Shown piece after piece: positions 52,705 to 62,062 of a stretch of 64,000 bases of DNA. Each line of letters starts with the position of its first letter. The first letter of the stretch is position 1. Source of the stretch: Cyclobacteriaceae bacterium (lineage in GTDB: Bacteria; Bacteroidota; Bacteroidia; Cytophagales; Cyclobacteriaceae). Under the pieces are notes generated by a model. The model was not told the DNA's origin. It searched no databases and worked only from the letters and a program-made list of their open reading frames with translations. The translations under genes and the position numbers were made by a program. The stretch is from contig JAEUUI010000012.1 of assembly GCA_016786585.1 (NCBI GenBank), forward strand, positions 1 to 64,000. The letters run 5' to 3'.

Positions 52705-53694
52705 ATGAAAAAAGAACGTATTTTAATTACCGGAGGTGCAGGTTTCCTTGGCTCGCATTTGTGCGATCGCTTTATTCAGGAAGGTCTCCATGTAATTGCG
52801 ATGGATAATTTGATTACTGGCGATGTCAGTAATATTGAACATCTCTTTAAGCATCCCGATTTTGAATTTTATCACCACGATGTCTCTACGTTTGTCCATG
52901 TTCCGGGTGAATTGAAATACATTCTTCATTTCGCTTCGCCTGCCAGTCCAATAGATTATTTAAAGATACCCATTCAAACGCTAAAGGTAGGATCACTTGG
53001 GATCCACAACCTGCTCGGATTGGCACGTGTAAAAAAATCAAGAATCTTAATTGCATCAACATCTGAAGTATATGGTGATCCGCTGGTGCATCCGCAGCCG
53101 GAAGATTATTACGGCAACGTAAACCCTGTTGGACCGAGGGGGGTGTATGATGAAGCAAAGCGCTTTCAGGAAGCAATGACAATGGCGTATCATACGTATC
53201 ACAATCTTGATACCCGTATTGTTCGGATCTTTAATACGTATGGTCCGCGCATGCGGCTTAACGATGGACGGGTACTTCCTGCATTTATAGGTCAGGCATT
53301 AAGAGGCGAAGACCTTACCGTATTTGGTGATGGATCGCAAACACGGTCCTTCTGTTATGTAGCCGATCAAGTGGAAGGAATTTTCAGATTACTCATGTCA
53401 GATTATTCGTTTCCGGTAAACATTGGTAATCCGGATGAGATTACGATTATGCAGTTTGCTGAAGAAATTATTAAGCTGACAGGAACGAAACAAAAGATCA
53501 TTTCGCGACCGTTGCCTCAGGATGACCCTAAACAAAGGCAGCCTGACATTACGAAAGCAAAAGAGCTTTTGGGATGGACGCCAAAAGTGTCTCGCGCAGA
53601 GGGCCTTAAAATTACGTATGATTACTTTAAATCACTGCCACGGGAAGTGCTCTTTCAACGGGATTATAAAAACTTCGAGAAATACGTTCGTTAG
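52705..53694 (+). CDS. UDP-glucuronate decarboxylase (UDP-xylose synthase)
   Basis: About 329 residues from ATG at 52705 ([20 protein letters not shown]); an in-frame start at 52672 would add eleven residues and overlap cysQ. It converts UDP-glucuronic acid to UDP-xylose. Family signatures: [57 protein letters not shown] and [12 protein letters not shown]. These are the conserved motifs of UXS rather than of GalE or RmlB. It follows cysQ by 23 bases and ends 72 bases before the Wza-type gene, so xylose or a related unit probably enters the polysaccharide made by this locus. Confidence 0.9.
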   Translation: MKKERILITGGAGFLGSHLCDRFIQEGLHVIAMDNLITGDVSNIEHLFKHPDFEFYHHDVSTFVHVPGELKYILHFASPASPIDYLKIPIQTLKVGSLGIHNLLGLARVKKSRILIASTSEVYGDPLVHPQPEDYYGNVNPVGPRGVYDEAKRFQEAMTMAYHTYHNLDTRIVRIFNTYGPRMRLNDGRVLPAFIGQALRGEDLTVFGDGSQTRSFCYVADQVEGIFRLLMSDYSFPVNIGNPDEITIMQFAEEIIKLTGTKQKIISRPLPQDDPKQRQPDITKAKELLGWTPKVSRAEGLKITYDYFKSLPREVLFQRDYKNFEKYVR

Positions 53695-53734
53695 CCGGTC
53701 TTTCGCGTAGAAAACCCAAATACGGTTATATTTC

Positions 53735-53742
53735 TATATTTG
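53735..53742 (+). promoter_or_regulatory. -7 box before the capsule export genes
   Basis: TATATTTG, an exact TAnnTTTG match, ends 24 bases before the Wza-type gene start at 53767. No clear -33 TTG at the usual spacing. It suggests a second transcription start within the locus. Confidence 0.55.
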
Positions 53743-53766
53743 TAGCCTGATTTTATACAAGAGCAC

Positions 53767-54549
53767 ATGATGCGATTTTTTTGGTGGTTCCTGGCAGGTG
53801 CCGTTGTTTTCTTAAGCTCCTGCGTATCCAATAAGCGGTATGTTTTTTTGCAACATGAAGACGTTAAAGCCAAAAACCTGCCGACTGACACCGTAGTTCG
53901 GGAATACACACATGCATCGTACGATTACAGAATCCAGCCGCATGACGCGTTATACACGCAGTTCAGAAGTTTGACAGACAAGAAGTTTGATTTTCTGAAT
54001 GCAGATGATCAGGCTTCGGCAGCATCAGGGCAAAATCTTGGTATCCGAAGTGAACTGGTTGACATTAATGGCGATATAACCTACCCGGTTATCGGTAAAG
54101 TAAGGGTAGGAGGGTTAACTGTTTTTGAGGCGCAGGAAAAGCTTCAGGGACTTGCTAATCAATATCTCGAATCGGCAGTAGTAAAAGTACGCATGGTAAA
54201 CTTCCGGTTTACGTTTATGGGCGAAGTTAAGCAGGAAGGAACCATCACCTCATTTAACAACCGGATAAGTGTGCCGGAAGCGATTGGTTTGGCGGGTGGC
54301 CTGGATGATCTTGCTGACAAATCAAAAATTAAATTGGTTCGGATAGAAAACGGGCAGACAACGATCACGTATCTTAATTTGTTGGATGAAGATTTTGTGA
54401 ATTCACCTTATTACTTTGTACATCAGAATGATGTGTTTGTAGTACCGCCCCTTCGCCAACGTCCATTCCGGAAGTACTTTGGTCAGAATTTATCAATAGT
54501 ACTCTCATCTGTCTCAGTATTGTTACTTGTTATTAGCCTTTCAAAATAA
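53767..54549 (+). CDS. Polysaccharide export lipoprotein (Wza-like)
   Basis: 260 residues. Lipoprotein signal (FFWWFLAGAVVFLSSC; cysteine at residue 19). The mature protein has YDYRIQPHDALYTQFRS, the polysaccharide export (Poly_export) domain, then a SLBB-like part with YPVIGKVRVGGLTVFEAQEKL and a second unit near FTFMGEVKQEGTITSFNN, and a C-terminal hydrophobic helix (SIVLSSVSVLLLVISL). Wza-type proteins form the outer-membrane channel through which capsule or exopolysaccharide leaves the cell. It lies two bases before the Wzc-type gene, its usual partner. Confidence 0.9.
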   Translation: MMRFFWWFLAGAVVFLSSCVSNKRYVFLQHEDVKAKNLPTDTVVREYTHASYDYRIQPHDALYTQFRSLTDKKFDFLNADDQASAASGQNLGIRSELVDINGDITYPVIGKVRVGGLTVFEAQEKLQGLANQYLESAVVKVRMVNFRFTFMGEVKQEGTITSFNNRISVPEAIGLAGGLDDLADKSKIKLVRIENGQTTITYLNLLDEDFVNSPYYFVHQNDVFVVPPLRQRPFRKYFGQNLSIVLSSVSVLLLVISLSK

Positions 54550-54551
54550 GC

Positions 54552-56978
54552 GTGGAAACAGGTCTTAATTCCGGAAATGAGTTTGCCGGGCGCGACTCAA
54601 TACAAAATGCTCCTGTTACAGTAGAGTACAAGCGCTTGTTATTTCGGGCACTTCGCTACTGGTATCTTGTTGTTTTAAGTTTGTTGATTGGTACAACCAG
54701 TGCATTCTTGTATAACCGGTATGCTGTTCGGATCTATCCGGTAACATCCTCTATTATCATTCGTGAATCGGAGGAGCGCACGGATGCACGATTGTTATAT
54801 AAAGACAACCCTTTAGCAAACCCTTACCGGAATTTCTTTAATGAGCCATATATCCTCAAGTCATACCCATTAATTCAGGGGGTTATTGAAGATTTGAACT
54901 TTCATGTTGTTATTCAAAAAGAAGGGAATATTAAAATAACAGAGCAATACAAAACGTTGCCGATTTCTGTTAAGGTAGTGTCGTCCGATGAGGTTATCCC
55001 TTCATCGTTCGTATTTGAAGTAATTGACGAGCACACATTTGCGTGCCTTGAGTTAGGAGAAAAAGCGGGAGCAAAGAGTACTTTCAATTTCGGGGATACA
55101 ATTAGTTGTAAGAACAATACGCTGGTTGTGAAGAAAGAAGGTGATGTGAACCGGATTCGGGGCGAACGCTACATTGTAAACATTTTAAATCCCCAGCGGG
55201 TTGCATCTTCTTACATAGGACGTTTGAAAGTTGACTGGGCATTGCAGGGAGCATCGGTTGTGGACTTGAGCATCAACGGTCCGATACCTTCCAAGGAAAT
55301 CGATTTTCTTACCAAACTCATTGAGAACTACCAGGAGTATGATCTGAATAAAAAGAATCAGGCAGCTGAGCGTTCGATCAGATTCATTGACGGTCAACTC
55401 AATGTGATTGGCGATTCATTAGCGTTTTTCGAGCGTCAGTTGCAACGCTTTAAGAAACAAAATGTATTGACAGATTTGAGTGATGAAACCGTCAGGCTTT
55501 ATCAGGAGGTAGAACAATTGGAGAAACAAAAGGTTGACTTGCAGGTTTCGGAAAGTTACTATCAATACCTGGAAAAGTACTTGCAGGAAGGTCGTGATAT
55601 GGACCAGGTTATCCTTCCATCAAGCATTGGTGTCAGCGATCCGGTACTCAATGATCTTATCATTAAACTGATTAATGTTCAATCTGAGTTAAAGATACAG
55701 AAACCCCTACCGGAAGGGATACGCAACCCATTGGTGGAGAGTAATCAACGGATGATCGGCCAGGCCAAAGCGAGCATTTTAGAAAGCCTTAATAATTTGC
55801 GGAGTACGGATAAGATTAAACGCAAATTTCTACAGCAACAAATCGACCGTATTGACCGTGAACTTGGCGGATTACCGGAAGCTGAGCGTATGTTGGTTAA
55901 CATCAGAAGAAACTATTCACTTAATGAGAATATCTATATTTTCCTGATGCAAAAGCGTGCAGAAGCGGGCATTTCATATGCGGCAAAAACATCGGATATC
56001 CTTATTGTCAATCCACCGCGTCTTGCCGGCAATGCGATCACACCAAAAGTAGTTCAGAACTATCTGATTTTCGGCAGTGTTGGTTTGCTGTTACCATTTA
56101 TCATTTTCTACCTGATTGAGTTGCTGAATAACAAGGTTCAATCGAAGGAGGATATCGAACGACTTACGAGTGTTCCGTTCATCGGGGCGCTTGGGCATAA
56201 AAGTATTGACGGTAATCTGGTGATTCTTGAGAAACCCAAGTCATCGCTTGCTGAATCGTTTCGGGCACTGCGCTCGAATCTTAATTACTTTACCGAAGGT
56301 AAAGATCATAAAGTTTTTATCATTACTTCTTCCCTGAGCGGTGAGGGTAAGACATTTACTACCATCAATCTGGCGATGGTTTTTGCACTATCAGGCAAGC
56401 GTACGGTTATTATCGGTGCAGATATGCGGAGACCAAAAATCTTCGATGACTTTGGGTTGAACAACGATGTAGGGTTGAGTAACTACTTATCCGGCATAGC
56501 GCCTATGGATTCGATTATCCAGCAGACGGGCCAGGCGAACCTGGATTTGATCAGCAGCGGGCCTGTACCACCTAATCCGAGTGAATTGATCCTGAATGCC
56601 CGTATGGATGAGCTGATGGTGAAACTCAGAACGATGTATGACTTCGTGCTGATTGATACGCCACCCATCGCATTAATTACCGATGGATTTGTCCTGACGC
56701 GCTATGCTGATCACACCATTTTCCTTATTCGTCAGAATTATACTCCAAAAACAATGCTTAATTCCATTGAGGAATTTTATCGGACTGGGAAGTTGCGTAA
56801 TATTAGTTTGTTGTTGAATGACATTAAAACTAATGGCATTGGATATGGCTATGGGTATGGATACGGATATGGCTACGGTTACGGATATGGTTACGGATAC
56901 CAGGAATATTACGAAGAGCCTGAAAATGGTTCGGCAGTATCCGGGCGCATCAGGAATTTCTTTGGCAGGAAGAAATAA
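54552..56978 (+). CDS. Wzc-type tyrosine autokinase / chain-length regulator with Gly-Tyr tail
   Basis: 808 residues from GTG at 54552. Wzz domain: an N-terminal membrane helix near 35-55, a long periplasmic coiled-coil part (RFIDGQLNVIGDSLAFFER), and a second membrane helix near 515-535 (YLIFGSVGLLLPFIIFYLI). Cytoplasmic BY-kinase domain: Walker A ITSSLSGEGKTFTTINLA (about 592-609), Walker A' GADMRRPKI and Walker B DFVLIDTPPIA. The C-terminal end has ten Gly-Tyr repeats (764-783) and then QEYYEEPENGS, a tyrosine cluster for autophosphorylation. Tyrosine clusters are known in the family, but perfect Gly-Tyr repetition is unusual. Confidence 0.9.
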   Translation: METGLNSGNEFAGRDSIQNAPVTVEYKRLLFRALRYWYLVVLSLLIGTTSAFLYNRYAVRIYPVTSSIIIRESEERTDARLLYKDNPLANPYRNFFNEPYILKSYPLIQGVIEDLNFHVVIQKEGNIKITEQYKTLPISVKVVSSDEVIPSSFVFEVIDEHTFACLELGEKAGAKSTFNFGDTISCKNNTLVVKKEGDVNRIRGERYIVNILNPQRVASSYIGRLKVDWALQGASVVDLSINGPIPSKEIDFLTKLIENYQEYDLNKKNQAAERSIRFIDGQLNVIGDSLAFFERQLQRFKKQNVLTDLSDETVRLYQEVEQLEKQKVDLQVSESYYQYLEKYLQEGRDMDQVILPSSIGVSDPVLNDLIIKLINVQSELKIQKPLPEGIRNPLVESNQRMIGQAKASILESLNNLRSTDKIKRKFLQQQIDRIDRELGGLPEAERMLVNIRRNYSLNENIYIFLMQKRAEAGISYAAKTSDILIVNPPRLAGNAITPKVVQNYLIFGSVGLLLPFIIFYLIELLNNKVQSKEDIERLTSVPFIGALGHKSIDGNLVILEKPKSSLAESFRALRSNLNYFTEGKDHKVFIITSSLSGEGKTFTTINLAMVFALSGKRTVIIGADMRRPKIFDDFGLNNDVGLSNYLSGIAPMDSIIQQTGQANLDLISSGPVPPNPSELILNARMDELMVKLRTMYDFVLIDTPPIALITDGFVLTRYADHTIFLIRQNYTPKTMLNSIEEFYRTGKLRNISLLLNDIKTNGIGYGYGYGYGYGYGYGYGYGYQEYYEEPENGSAVSGRIRNFFGRKK
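56841..56900 (+). repeat. Ten tandem Gly-Tyr codon pairs in the Wzc-type gene
   Basis: 60 bases read as ten copies of Gly-Tyr. Gly uses GGA, GGC, GGG and GGT and Tyr uses both TAT and TAC, so the six-base unit is not identical from copy to copy. Protein-level constraint rather than fresh slippage is suggested. Confidence 0.85.
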
Positions 56979-57022
56979 TGTTGCACACTGTGCACGTAAA
57001 CAGTAAGTTGTTGTAACACGCT

Positions 57023-58648
57023 ATGCCATCTGTTCTCGTTATAATTCCTGCCCGGGGTGGATCTAAAGGGATCCCGAGAAAAAACCTGCGGCCGCTCAAT
57101 GGCAAACCGTTGCTTCACTATGCTATCCATCTTGCCTTATTGTCCAAGTACAAGCCGCACGTGGTGGTAACAACCGATGACGAGGAGATTGGTTATTTTG
57201 CTACACAGTTAGGGGCAACTGTTCATTATCGCGATAATGCTCTCGGAGATGATGATGTAACATTAGACCCGGTTATCTACGAGGCATATGTTAAAACCGT
57301 TGAGCGGACAAACAAAGCGTACGACATCGTAGCAACACTTCAGCCTACGGCTCCCTTACTTTCAGTTTTGTCGTTTGATGGTGCAATTCAAAGGCTTGGT
57401 AATAAAGATATCGATACAATTATTTCGGTGGGTGAGGAAAAGTACCTCACGTGGCAGAAACGTGGGGAGGTATTTATGCCGCTTTATGAAGCCCGGGTTA
57501 ATCATCGTTTGCTCCCCAAAATGTACCGGGAAACAGGCGGCTTTCTCATCTCGCGCGCAGAATCAATTTCGAACGACTCTCGCATCGGGTCGCGCGTGGA
57601 TCTGTATGTTGTTCCGCAGGAAGAAGCAATTGACATTGATACACATGCAGACTGGTCAATATGCGAGTACTTGTTAAGACGTAAAACCGTTCTGTTTTGT
57701 GTTTCAGGCTACCCGGAAATAGGCTTAGGGCATGTTTATAACTGCTTGATCCTGGCAAATGAAATCCTCGATCATAGAATTGTATTTTTGGTTGATTCTA
57801 AAAGCCAACTTGCGTTTGATAAAATCAGCGAATCAAATTACGAGGTACACATTCAAACTTCGGAAGATATCATTGATGATATATCCAGTCTTTCGCCAGC
57901 GGTGGTCATAAACGACCGACTTGATACAACAGAAGATTACATCCGGGCGTTAAAGAGCAGGGCATTTAAAGTTGTTAACATTGAGGACTTAGGAACTGGA
58001 GCCCGTCATGCGGATATGGTTTTTAATGCAATCTATCCGGAAGCAGAAGCCTTGCCCGGGCACTTTGTTGGAAGTAATTACTTTTGTGCTCGGGACGAGT
58101 TTTACTTGTTGAAACAGAAGCAATTCAGCAACGATGTAAAATCGATTTTAATAACTTTTGGAGGAGTGGACCCTAATAATCTTACGCAGAAGACGTTGGA
58201 TGCCATTTACGACCATTGTGTTAAGGCGGGTATCAAAATAACTGTGGTGCTTGGATTAGGGTATAAAAAGGAGGAATCGCTCAAACGGTTTTTAAACGTG
58301 GAGATCAGCAGGAATTCAAAACGCATTTCGCAATTTATGCAGGAAGCTGATATTGCATTTTCATCAGCCGGCCGCACCATTTACGAGCTTGCACTTACAC
58401 ATACCCCGTCAATAATTATGGCTCAGAACGACCGTGAATTGAGCCACGTGTTTGCAGAACGGAAAAACGGGTTTCTGCACCTTGGTTTGGGTTCTGTGCT
58501 GACGCGGGATGCTATCCAACACGCGTTTTTGGAGCTTGTCAGTCAAACGGCTGTGCGAAAGCAGTTGTTTGATTCAATGAATGAAATTGACCTGCGAAGT
58601 GGCAAGTCGCGCGTTGTTAAATTATTGAAAGATCTTATTGCGAAATAG
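57023..58648 (+). CDS. Fused CMP-nonulosonate synthetase and PseG-like nucleotide-sugar hydrolase
   Basis: 541 residues. Residues 1-215 are an acylneuraminate cytidylyltransferase: VIIPARGGSKGIPRKNLRPL, TTDDEEIGYFA, LQPTAPLL, and ETGGFLISR. Residues 220-540 resemble PseG, which removes UDP from 2,4-diacetamido-trideoxy-altrose: GYPEIGLGHVYNCLILA (catalytic-type His237), NDRLDTTEDYI, LITFGGVDPNNLTQKTL and FSSAGRTIYELA. PseG usually has GxGHxxR; here the last residue is Asn240. PseF and PseG are separate genes in Campylobacter. It lies between the Wzc-type gene and a NeuB-type synthase, four bases from the latter. Confidence 0.85.
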   Translation: MPSVLVIIPARGGSKGIPRKNLRPLNGKPLLHYAIHLALLSKYKPHVVVTTDDEEIGYFATQLGATVHYRDNALGDDDVTLDPVIYEAYVKTVERTNKAYDIVATLQPTAPLLSVLSFDGAIQRLGNKDIDTIISVGEEKYLTWQKRGEVFMPLYEARVNHRLLPKMYRETGGFLISRAESISNDSRIGSRVDLYVVPQEEAIDIDTHADWSICEYLLRRKTVLFCVSGYPEIGLGHVYNCLILANEILDHRIVFLVDSKSQLAFDKISESNYEVHIQTSEDIIDDISSLSPAVVINDRLDTTEDYIRALKSRAFKVVNIEDLGTGARHADMVFNAIYPEAEALPGHFVGSNYFCARDEFYLLKQKQFSNDVKSILITFGGVDPNNLTQKTLDAIYDHCVKAGIKITVVLGLGYKKEESLKRFLNVEISRNSKRISQFMQEADIAFSSAGRTIYELALTHTPSIIMAQNDRELSHVFAERKNGFLHLGLGSVLTRDAIQHAFLELVSQTAVRKQLFDSMNEIDLRSGKSRVVKLLKDLIAK

Positions 58649-58651
58649 AAT

Positions 58652-59713
58652 ATGAAACTGAGAGAACTAATTGAATCGTACAGACCGGGAGTGTATCAAA
58701 AAAGGGTAAAACCTTATGTGATTGCCGAAGCTGGTGTGAATCACGAAGGAAGTCTAGACCTTGCAAAACGATTAATTGCAGAAGCCCGGGAGGGAGGTGC
58801 TGACGCGATCAAGTTTCAAACGTATAAGGCCCATACCATTGCATCACGTCACTCCCCGTCTTATTGGGATTTATCAAAGGAACCAACACGCAGTCAATTT
58901 GAACTTTTTAAAAAGTACGACAAATTCTGGAAAAATGAATTTGAGCTTTTGAAAACAGAATGTGACCGCGTTGGAATTGAATTTTTAAGTACACCTTTCG
59001 ATACCGAGTCAGCCACATTTCTGAACGACTTAATGGATGTCTTTAAAATTTCTTCTTCCGATATTACGAATAAGCCTTTCATCGAGTTTATGACTGCTTT
59101 CGGCAAGCCGGTTATTCTTTCAACCGGAGCGAGCGAGCTCTATGAAATTCAGCAGGCTGTGGGCTGGATCAGGAATTCACAGGTGCCATTTTCTTTGCTC
59201 CATTGTGTATTAAATTATCCGACAGAAGATCAAAACGCAAATCTAGGTATGATCCTGGGGCTTCAGGACGAATTTCCAGGAGTAATGATCGGCTATTCAG
59301 ATCACACGTTGCCCAAAGACATGCGATCACTGGAAGCCGCTACACTGCTGGGTGCGGTAATTTTGGAAAAACACTTTACGCACGATAAGTCATTGCCTGG
59401 CAACGACCACTATCATGCGATGGATAAAGAAGATTTAAAACTCTTCCGTACAAACATAGCGCGTGTTTTTTCATTGCTTGGTGACTTTGAAGTGAAGAGC
59501 CTGGAGTCGGAAAAACCAGCGATTGCGAATGCCAGAAGAAGTCTGGTCGCGGCGAGAAATATTCCCAACGGTAAAGTAATTGAAATGGCTGATCTTACAT
59601 GGAAGCGTCCTGCTTCAGGGATAAGTCCGAAGGATATCAACGCGCTGCTCGGAAAAAAAGCACTGGGTGACATCGAAGAGGATACTGTATTGGTTTGGAA
59701 TCTTTTTTCCTGA
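58652..59713 (+). CDS. Nonulosonic acid synthase (NeuB/PseI/LegI family)
   Basis: 353 residues. An aldolase-like barrel condenses a 2,4-diacetamido or N-acetyl hexose with phosphoenolpyruvate to give a nine-carbon sialic-acid-like sugar. PYVIAEAGVNHEGSLDLAKR, GGADAIKFQTYKAHTI, STPFDTESATFLNDL, SDHTLPKDMRSLEAATLLGA and VILEKHFTHDKSLPGNDH are conserved, and the C-terminal part (about 290-353, RSLVAARNIPNGKVI) is the SAF antifreeze-like domain that covers the active site. Pse, Leg and Neu forms cannot be told apart by eye, though PseB downstream favours pseudaminic acid. The next gene starts nine bases after its stop. Confidence 0.9.
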   Translation: MKLRELIESYRPGVYQKRVKPYVIAEAGVNHEGSLDLAKRLIAEAREGGADAIKFQTYKAHTIASRHSPSYWDLSKEPTRSQFELFKKYDKFWKNEFELLKTECDRVGIEFLSTPFDTESATFLNDLMDVFKISSSDITNKPFIEFMTAFGKPVILSTGASELYEIQQAVGWIRNSQVPFSLLHCVLNYPTEDQNANLGMILGLQDEFPGVMIGYSDHTLPKDMRSLEAATLLGAVILEKHFTHDKSLPGNDHYHAMDKEDLKLFRTNIARVFSLLGDFEVKSLESEKPAIANARRSLVAARNIPNGKVIEMADLTWKRPASGISPKDINALLGKKALGDIEEDTVLVWNLFS

Positions 59714-59721
59714 TTCGATTC

Positions 59722-60894
59722 ATGTCCAAGCGTATCTTATTTAACTTCGGATACTACCGCAAGGGTTGGATTGCTCCAATTGAATCGCTTGGGCCGGGAA
59801 CAGAAGTTATTTACGTTTTTTATACCTCGCCCGATCAGGAAGGTGACAAGTTCACTACACACCGCGTAATTTATTGGGATGATTTTACATCTGCTCAGCA
59901 TCTGTTGGATGAAATTGTACCTGATCGAATTGTATTTATGTCGGTCGACTCGCTCTATTCAATCACGCTTAACTTTGTTGCGCGTAAGCGTGGGATAGAG
60001 ACATTCATTCTTCAGCATGGGGTATACAGCACGTACAAGGAATACCGTCAGCGCGACAAACGCACAAAAAAAATTGAGGAAAAGAAACAGCCGGCCCCTG
60101 TAGTCAAAACCAATGCACTTGGATTTTTTAAAGCGTCTGTTAAACTCACTGACGTTTTTAGTTTTATCAAATTTCCGTTCTACCTTCTTGCCAAGCGCTC
60201 GGAGGGTGTCTTTTATGCAAACTATTGGTTTACCTTTAGCGCAAAGAAGCCTTCTTATTACATCAGCTATACTCCGCATACTGCCCGATATTTCGAAGAG
60301 ACGGAGCATCCGCGGAAAGAGCAATTGTTGTTTATTGGTAATCCGGATATGGATCCGTTTTTTGCCTCCGTTCCACCTAACCCGTTTACCGATAAATATT
60401 ATTTATTGATTGATCAGGCTATGGCTGATAACCGCTATGGCCAGGTTATTTATTCTACCCAGCAGGCGATTGATTTTTATCTCAAGCTGAATGCTTTTTG
60501 TTTGTCAAAAGGTGCGAGGATGAAGGTAAAGCTGCATCCGGAAAGTTATAACAGCAATTGGCTCCCTCGTCATGAAAATATCGATTGGATTAAGGATGGC
60601 GACCTGCCGGCCTTGATTCATCATGCAGAGGGTTGCTTCGGGTATTTCTCTTCATTAATAGTTCCTGCACTCTACTTTAATCGATGCGTGTTGTTTAAAG
60701 TTGTTAACCACGATCTGGTGACAGACGCTCAGGTATGGGGTCTGGCGCAACTGCTTGACTACACTACATTCTCAATAGATGAGATCGATTTTTCGGTTGT
60801 CTCAAGAAATGGAATGGATTCTTTTGTGCAACGATATCTTTATTTTAAAGACGGCACTTCATCCGAGCGGTTGCGCAGTATTTTGATGCGTTAA
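59722..60894 (+). CDS. Putative glycosyltransferase, polysialyl-/glycerophospho-transferase-like
   Basis: 390 residues from the ATG at 59722 (MSKRILFNFGYYRKGWI); a start at 59695 would overlap the synthase. A soluble two-domain (GT-B-like) pattern: ETFILQHGVYSTYKEYRQ, GNPDMDPFF, MKVKLHPESYNSN and GCFGYFSSLIVPALYFNR. HG and KLHPE motifs of this sort occur in bacterial polysialyltransferases and CDP-glycerol glycerophosphotransferases. Position right after the CMP-sugar genes suggests it transfers the nonulosonic acid. The assignment is by pattern and context, not strong similarity. Confidence 0.6.
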   Translation: MSKRILFNFGYYRKGWIAPIESLGPGTEVIYVFYTSPDQEGDKFTTHRVIYWDDFTSAQHLLDEIVPDRIVFMSVDSLYSITLNFVARKRGIETFILQHGVYSTYKEYRQRDKRTKKIEEKKQPAPVVKTNALGFFKASVKLTDVFSFIKFPFYLLAKRSEGVFYANYWFTFSAKKPSYYISYTPHTARYFEETEHPRKEQLLFIGNPDMDPFFASVPPNPFTDKYYLLIDQAMADNRYGQVIYSTQQAIDFYLKLNAFCLSKGARMKVKLHPESYNSNWLPRHENIDWIKDGDLPALIHHAEGCFGYFSSLIVPALYFNRCVLFKVVNHDLVTDAQVWGLAQLLDYTTFSIDEIDFSVVSRNGMDSFVQRYLYFKDGTSSERLRSILMR

Positions 60895-60896
60895 AC

Positions 60897-62012
60897 TCAA
60901 CGTGCGGGTCTTGCGGCAAAAACCATCTCATCCGAAAAACGCGCCCGCTCAAGATCTTCCTGCATGGTGGGAATCAGGCGCTTCAATTCTTCAATGATTT
61001 TATTATCCTTTCTGGCGTATGCAAGTTGTGTAACTAACTCATAAATATCCATTCCAAAATACCAGGCGGATACGATGTTAAATTGATTGTGCTGAAATGC
61101 AGTTGCCAGAGATGAATCGGTAAAACAATTGATGTGTCCCAGGGGGTCGAGGTGTCGCACAATTGAATCCGTAAACTGTTCTTGCAGCGAACTGCCAAAG
61201 CAATCCCACCGAGGAACTTCAGCGATTACCAATCCGTCTCGTTTTGAAAGCAATTTGTATGCTGCTGCCAGCATTTTCATAGGATGCGGTACGTGTTCAA
61301 TCACGCCCCAAAATGTTATAACATCATAATCAGTGGATAGTTTATCCAACTCTGTGATGAAGTCGATGTTTCTCAACTCAACGTCCAGTACTTTTTTACT
61401 AAAATCCCGGCCGGATTCACTGATCTCGACACCATCCGCTTGTAAACCTAACTGGCGGCACGCGTAAACAAAGTGACCGCTGCCTGCCCCAACATCGAGA
61501 ATCCGAACGGGCTTCTTTCCAAATTCTTTTTCGTATTGCGAAAGCATCCATAGCGCCTTCGGCATCGCTACTTGCTGAACGCGGATTTCTGTGGTTCTTC
61601 TGTCGGCATATGTTTTTTGGTAACTTTTGTCCGATCCGTAAAAGTGTTCAAGAGCTTCGCGGGAAGGTCTTGCCTTAATAAAATAGTGCGAGCATGAAGG
61701 GCATTGAAAATAGGGTGCTCCGTACACGCTGAAAATTTCCTTCGCGCGGTCTGCGTCTTCGTTACAGATGGGGCACTGCTGCAAATGATCCAGATCCTTT
61801 GAGGCAAATAAAGCTGTCCTTGACGATTTTACCTGTGCTACGCTTGCAGCATAATCTTCGGTCATATTGAGTTTCAGAGAAAGAATATCAACAGGCTTTC
61901 CAAAAGTGACATCGACAGTGTGCTTTTTTTCCGTGCCGGCGTTCGTGTATATCCAGGTTTCAGTTTTTTTTGCTTGAGGCTCGAAGGAAGTGAGCCGGGT
62001 CCAGTTAGTCAT
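60897..62012 (-). CDS. Class I methyltransferase with N-terminal zinc ribbon
   Basis: 371 residues on the strand opposite to the neighbouring cluster. A zinc ribbon occupies about 80-110 (QQCPICNEDADR and FQCPSCSHYFIK). A Rossmann methyltransferase follows with RILDVGAGSGHFVYACRQL, ADGVEISESGRDF, FWGVIEHVPHP and VIAEVPRWDCF. Methyltransferases with a zinc-ribbon front are common in sugar-modification loci and usually act on a nucleotide-linked or polymer-linked sugar. Stop is two bases from the forward transferase stop. Substrate unknown. Confidence 0.82.
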   Translation of the reverse strand: MTNWTRLTSFEPQAKKTETWIYTNAGTEKKHTVDVTFGKPVDILSLKLNMTEDYAASVAQVKSSRTALFASKDLDHLQQCPICNEDADRAKEIFSVYGAPYFQCPSCSHYFIKARPSREALEHFYGSDKSYQKTYADRRTTEIRVQQVAMPKALWMLSQYEKEFGKKPVRILDVGAGSGHFVYACRQLGLQADGVEISESGRDFSKKVLDVELRNIDFITELDKLSTDYDVITFWGVIEHVPHPMKMLAAAYKLLSKRDGLVIAEVPRWDCFGSSLQEQFTDSIVRHLDPLGHINCFTDSSLATAFQHNQFNIVSAWYFGMDIYELVTQLAYARKDNKIIEELKRLIPTMQEDLERARFSDEMVFAARPAR

Positions 62013-62062
62013 ATTTTTGCGGTTACCCGAGTTGTGGTAATGATCGAATCAAAATTAATTAA

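Noticed and set aside
56818-57006. Met/Asp/Thr-rich frame across the Gly-Tyr repeat
   Set aside because: It is a frame-shifted reading of the repeat inside the Wzc-type gene; the repetitive composition is a by-product of the GGN-TAY codons.
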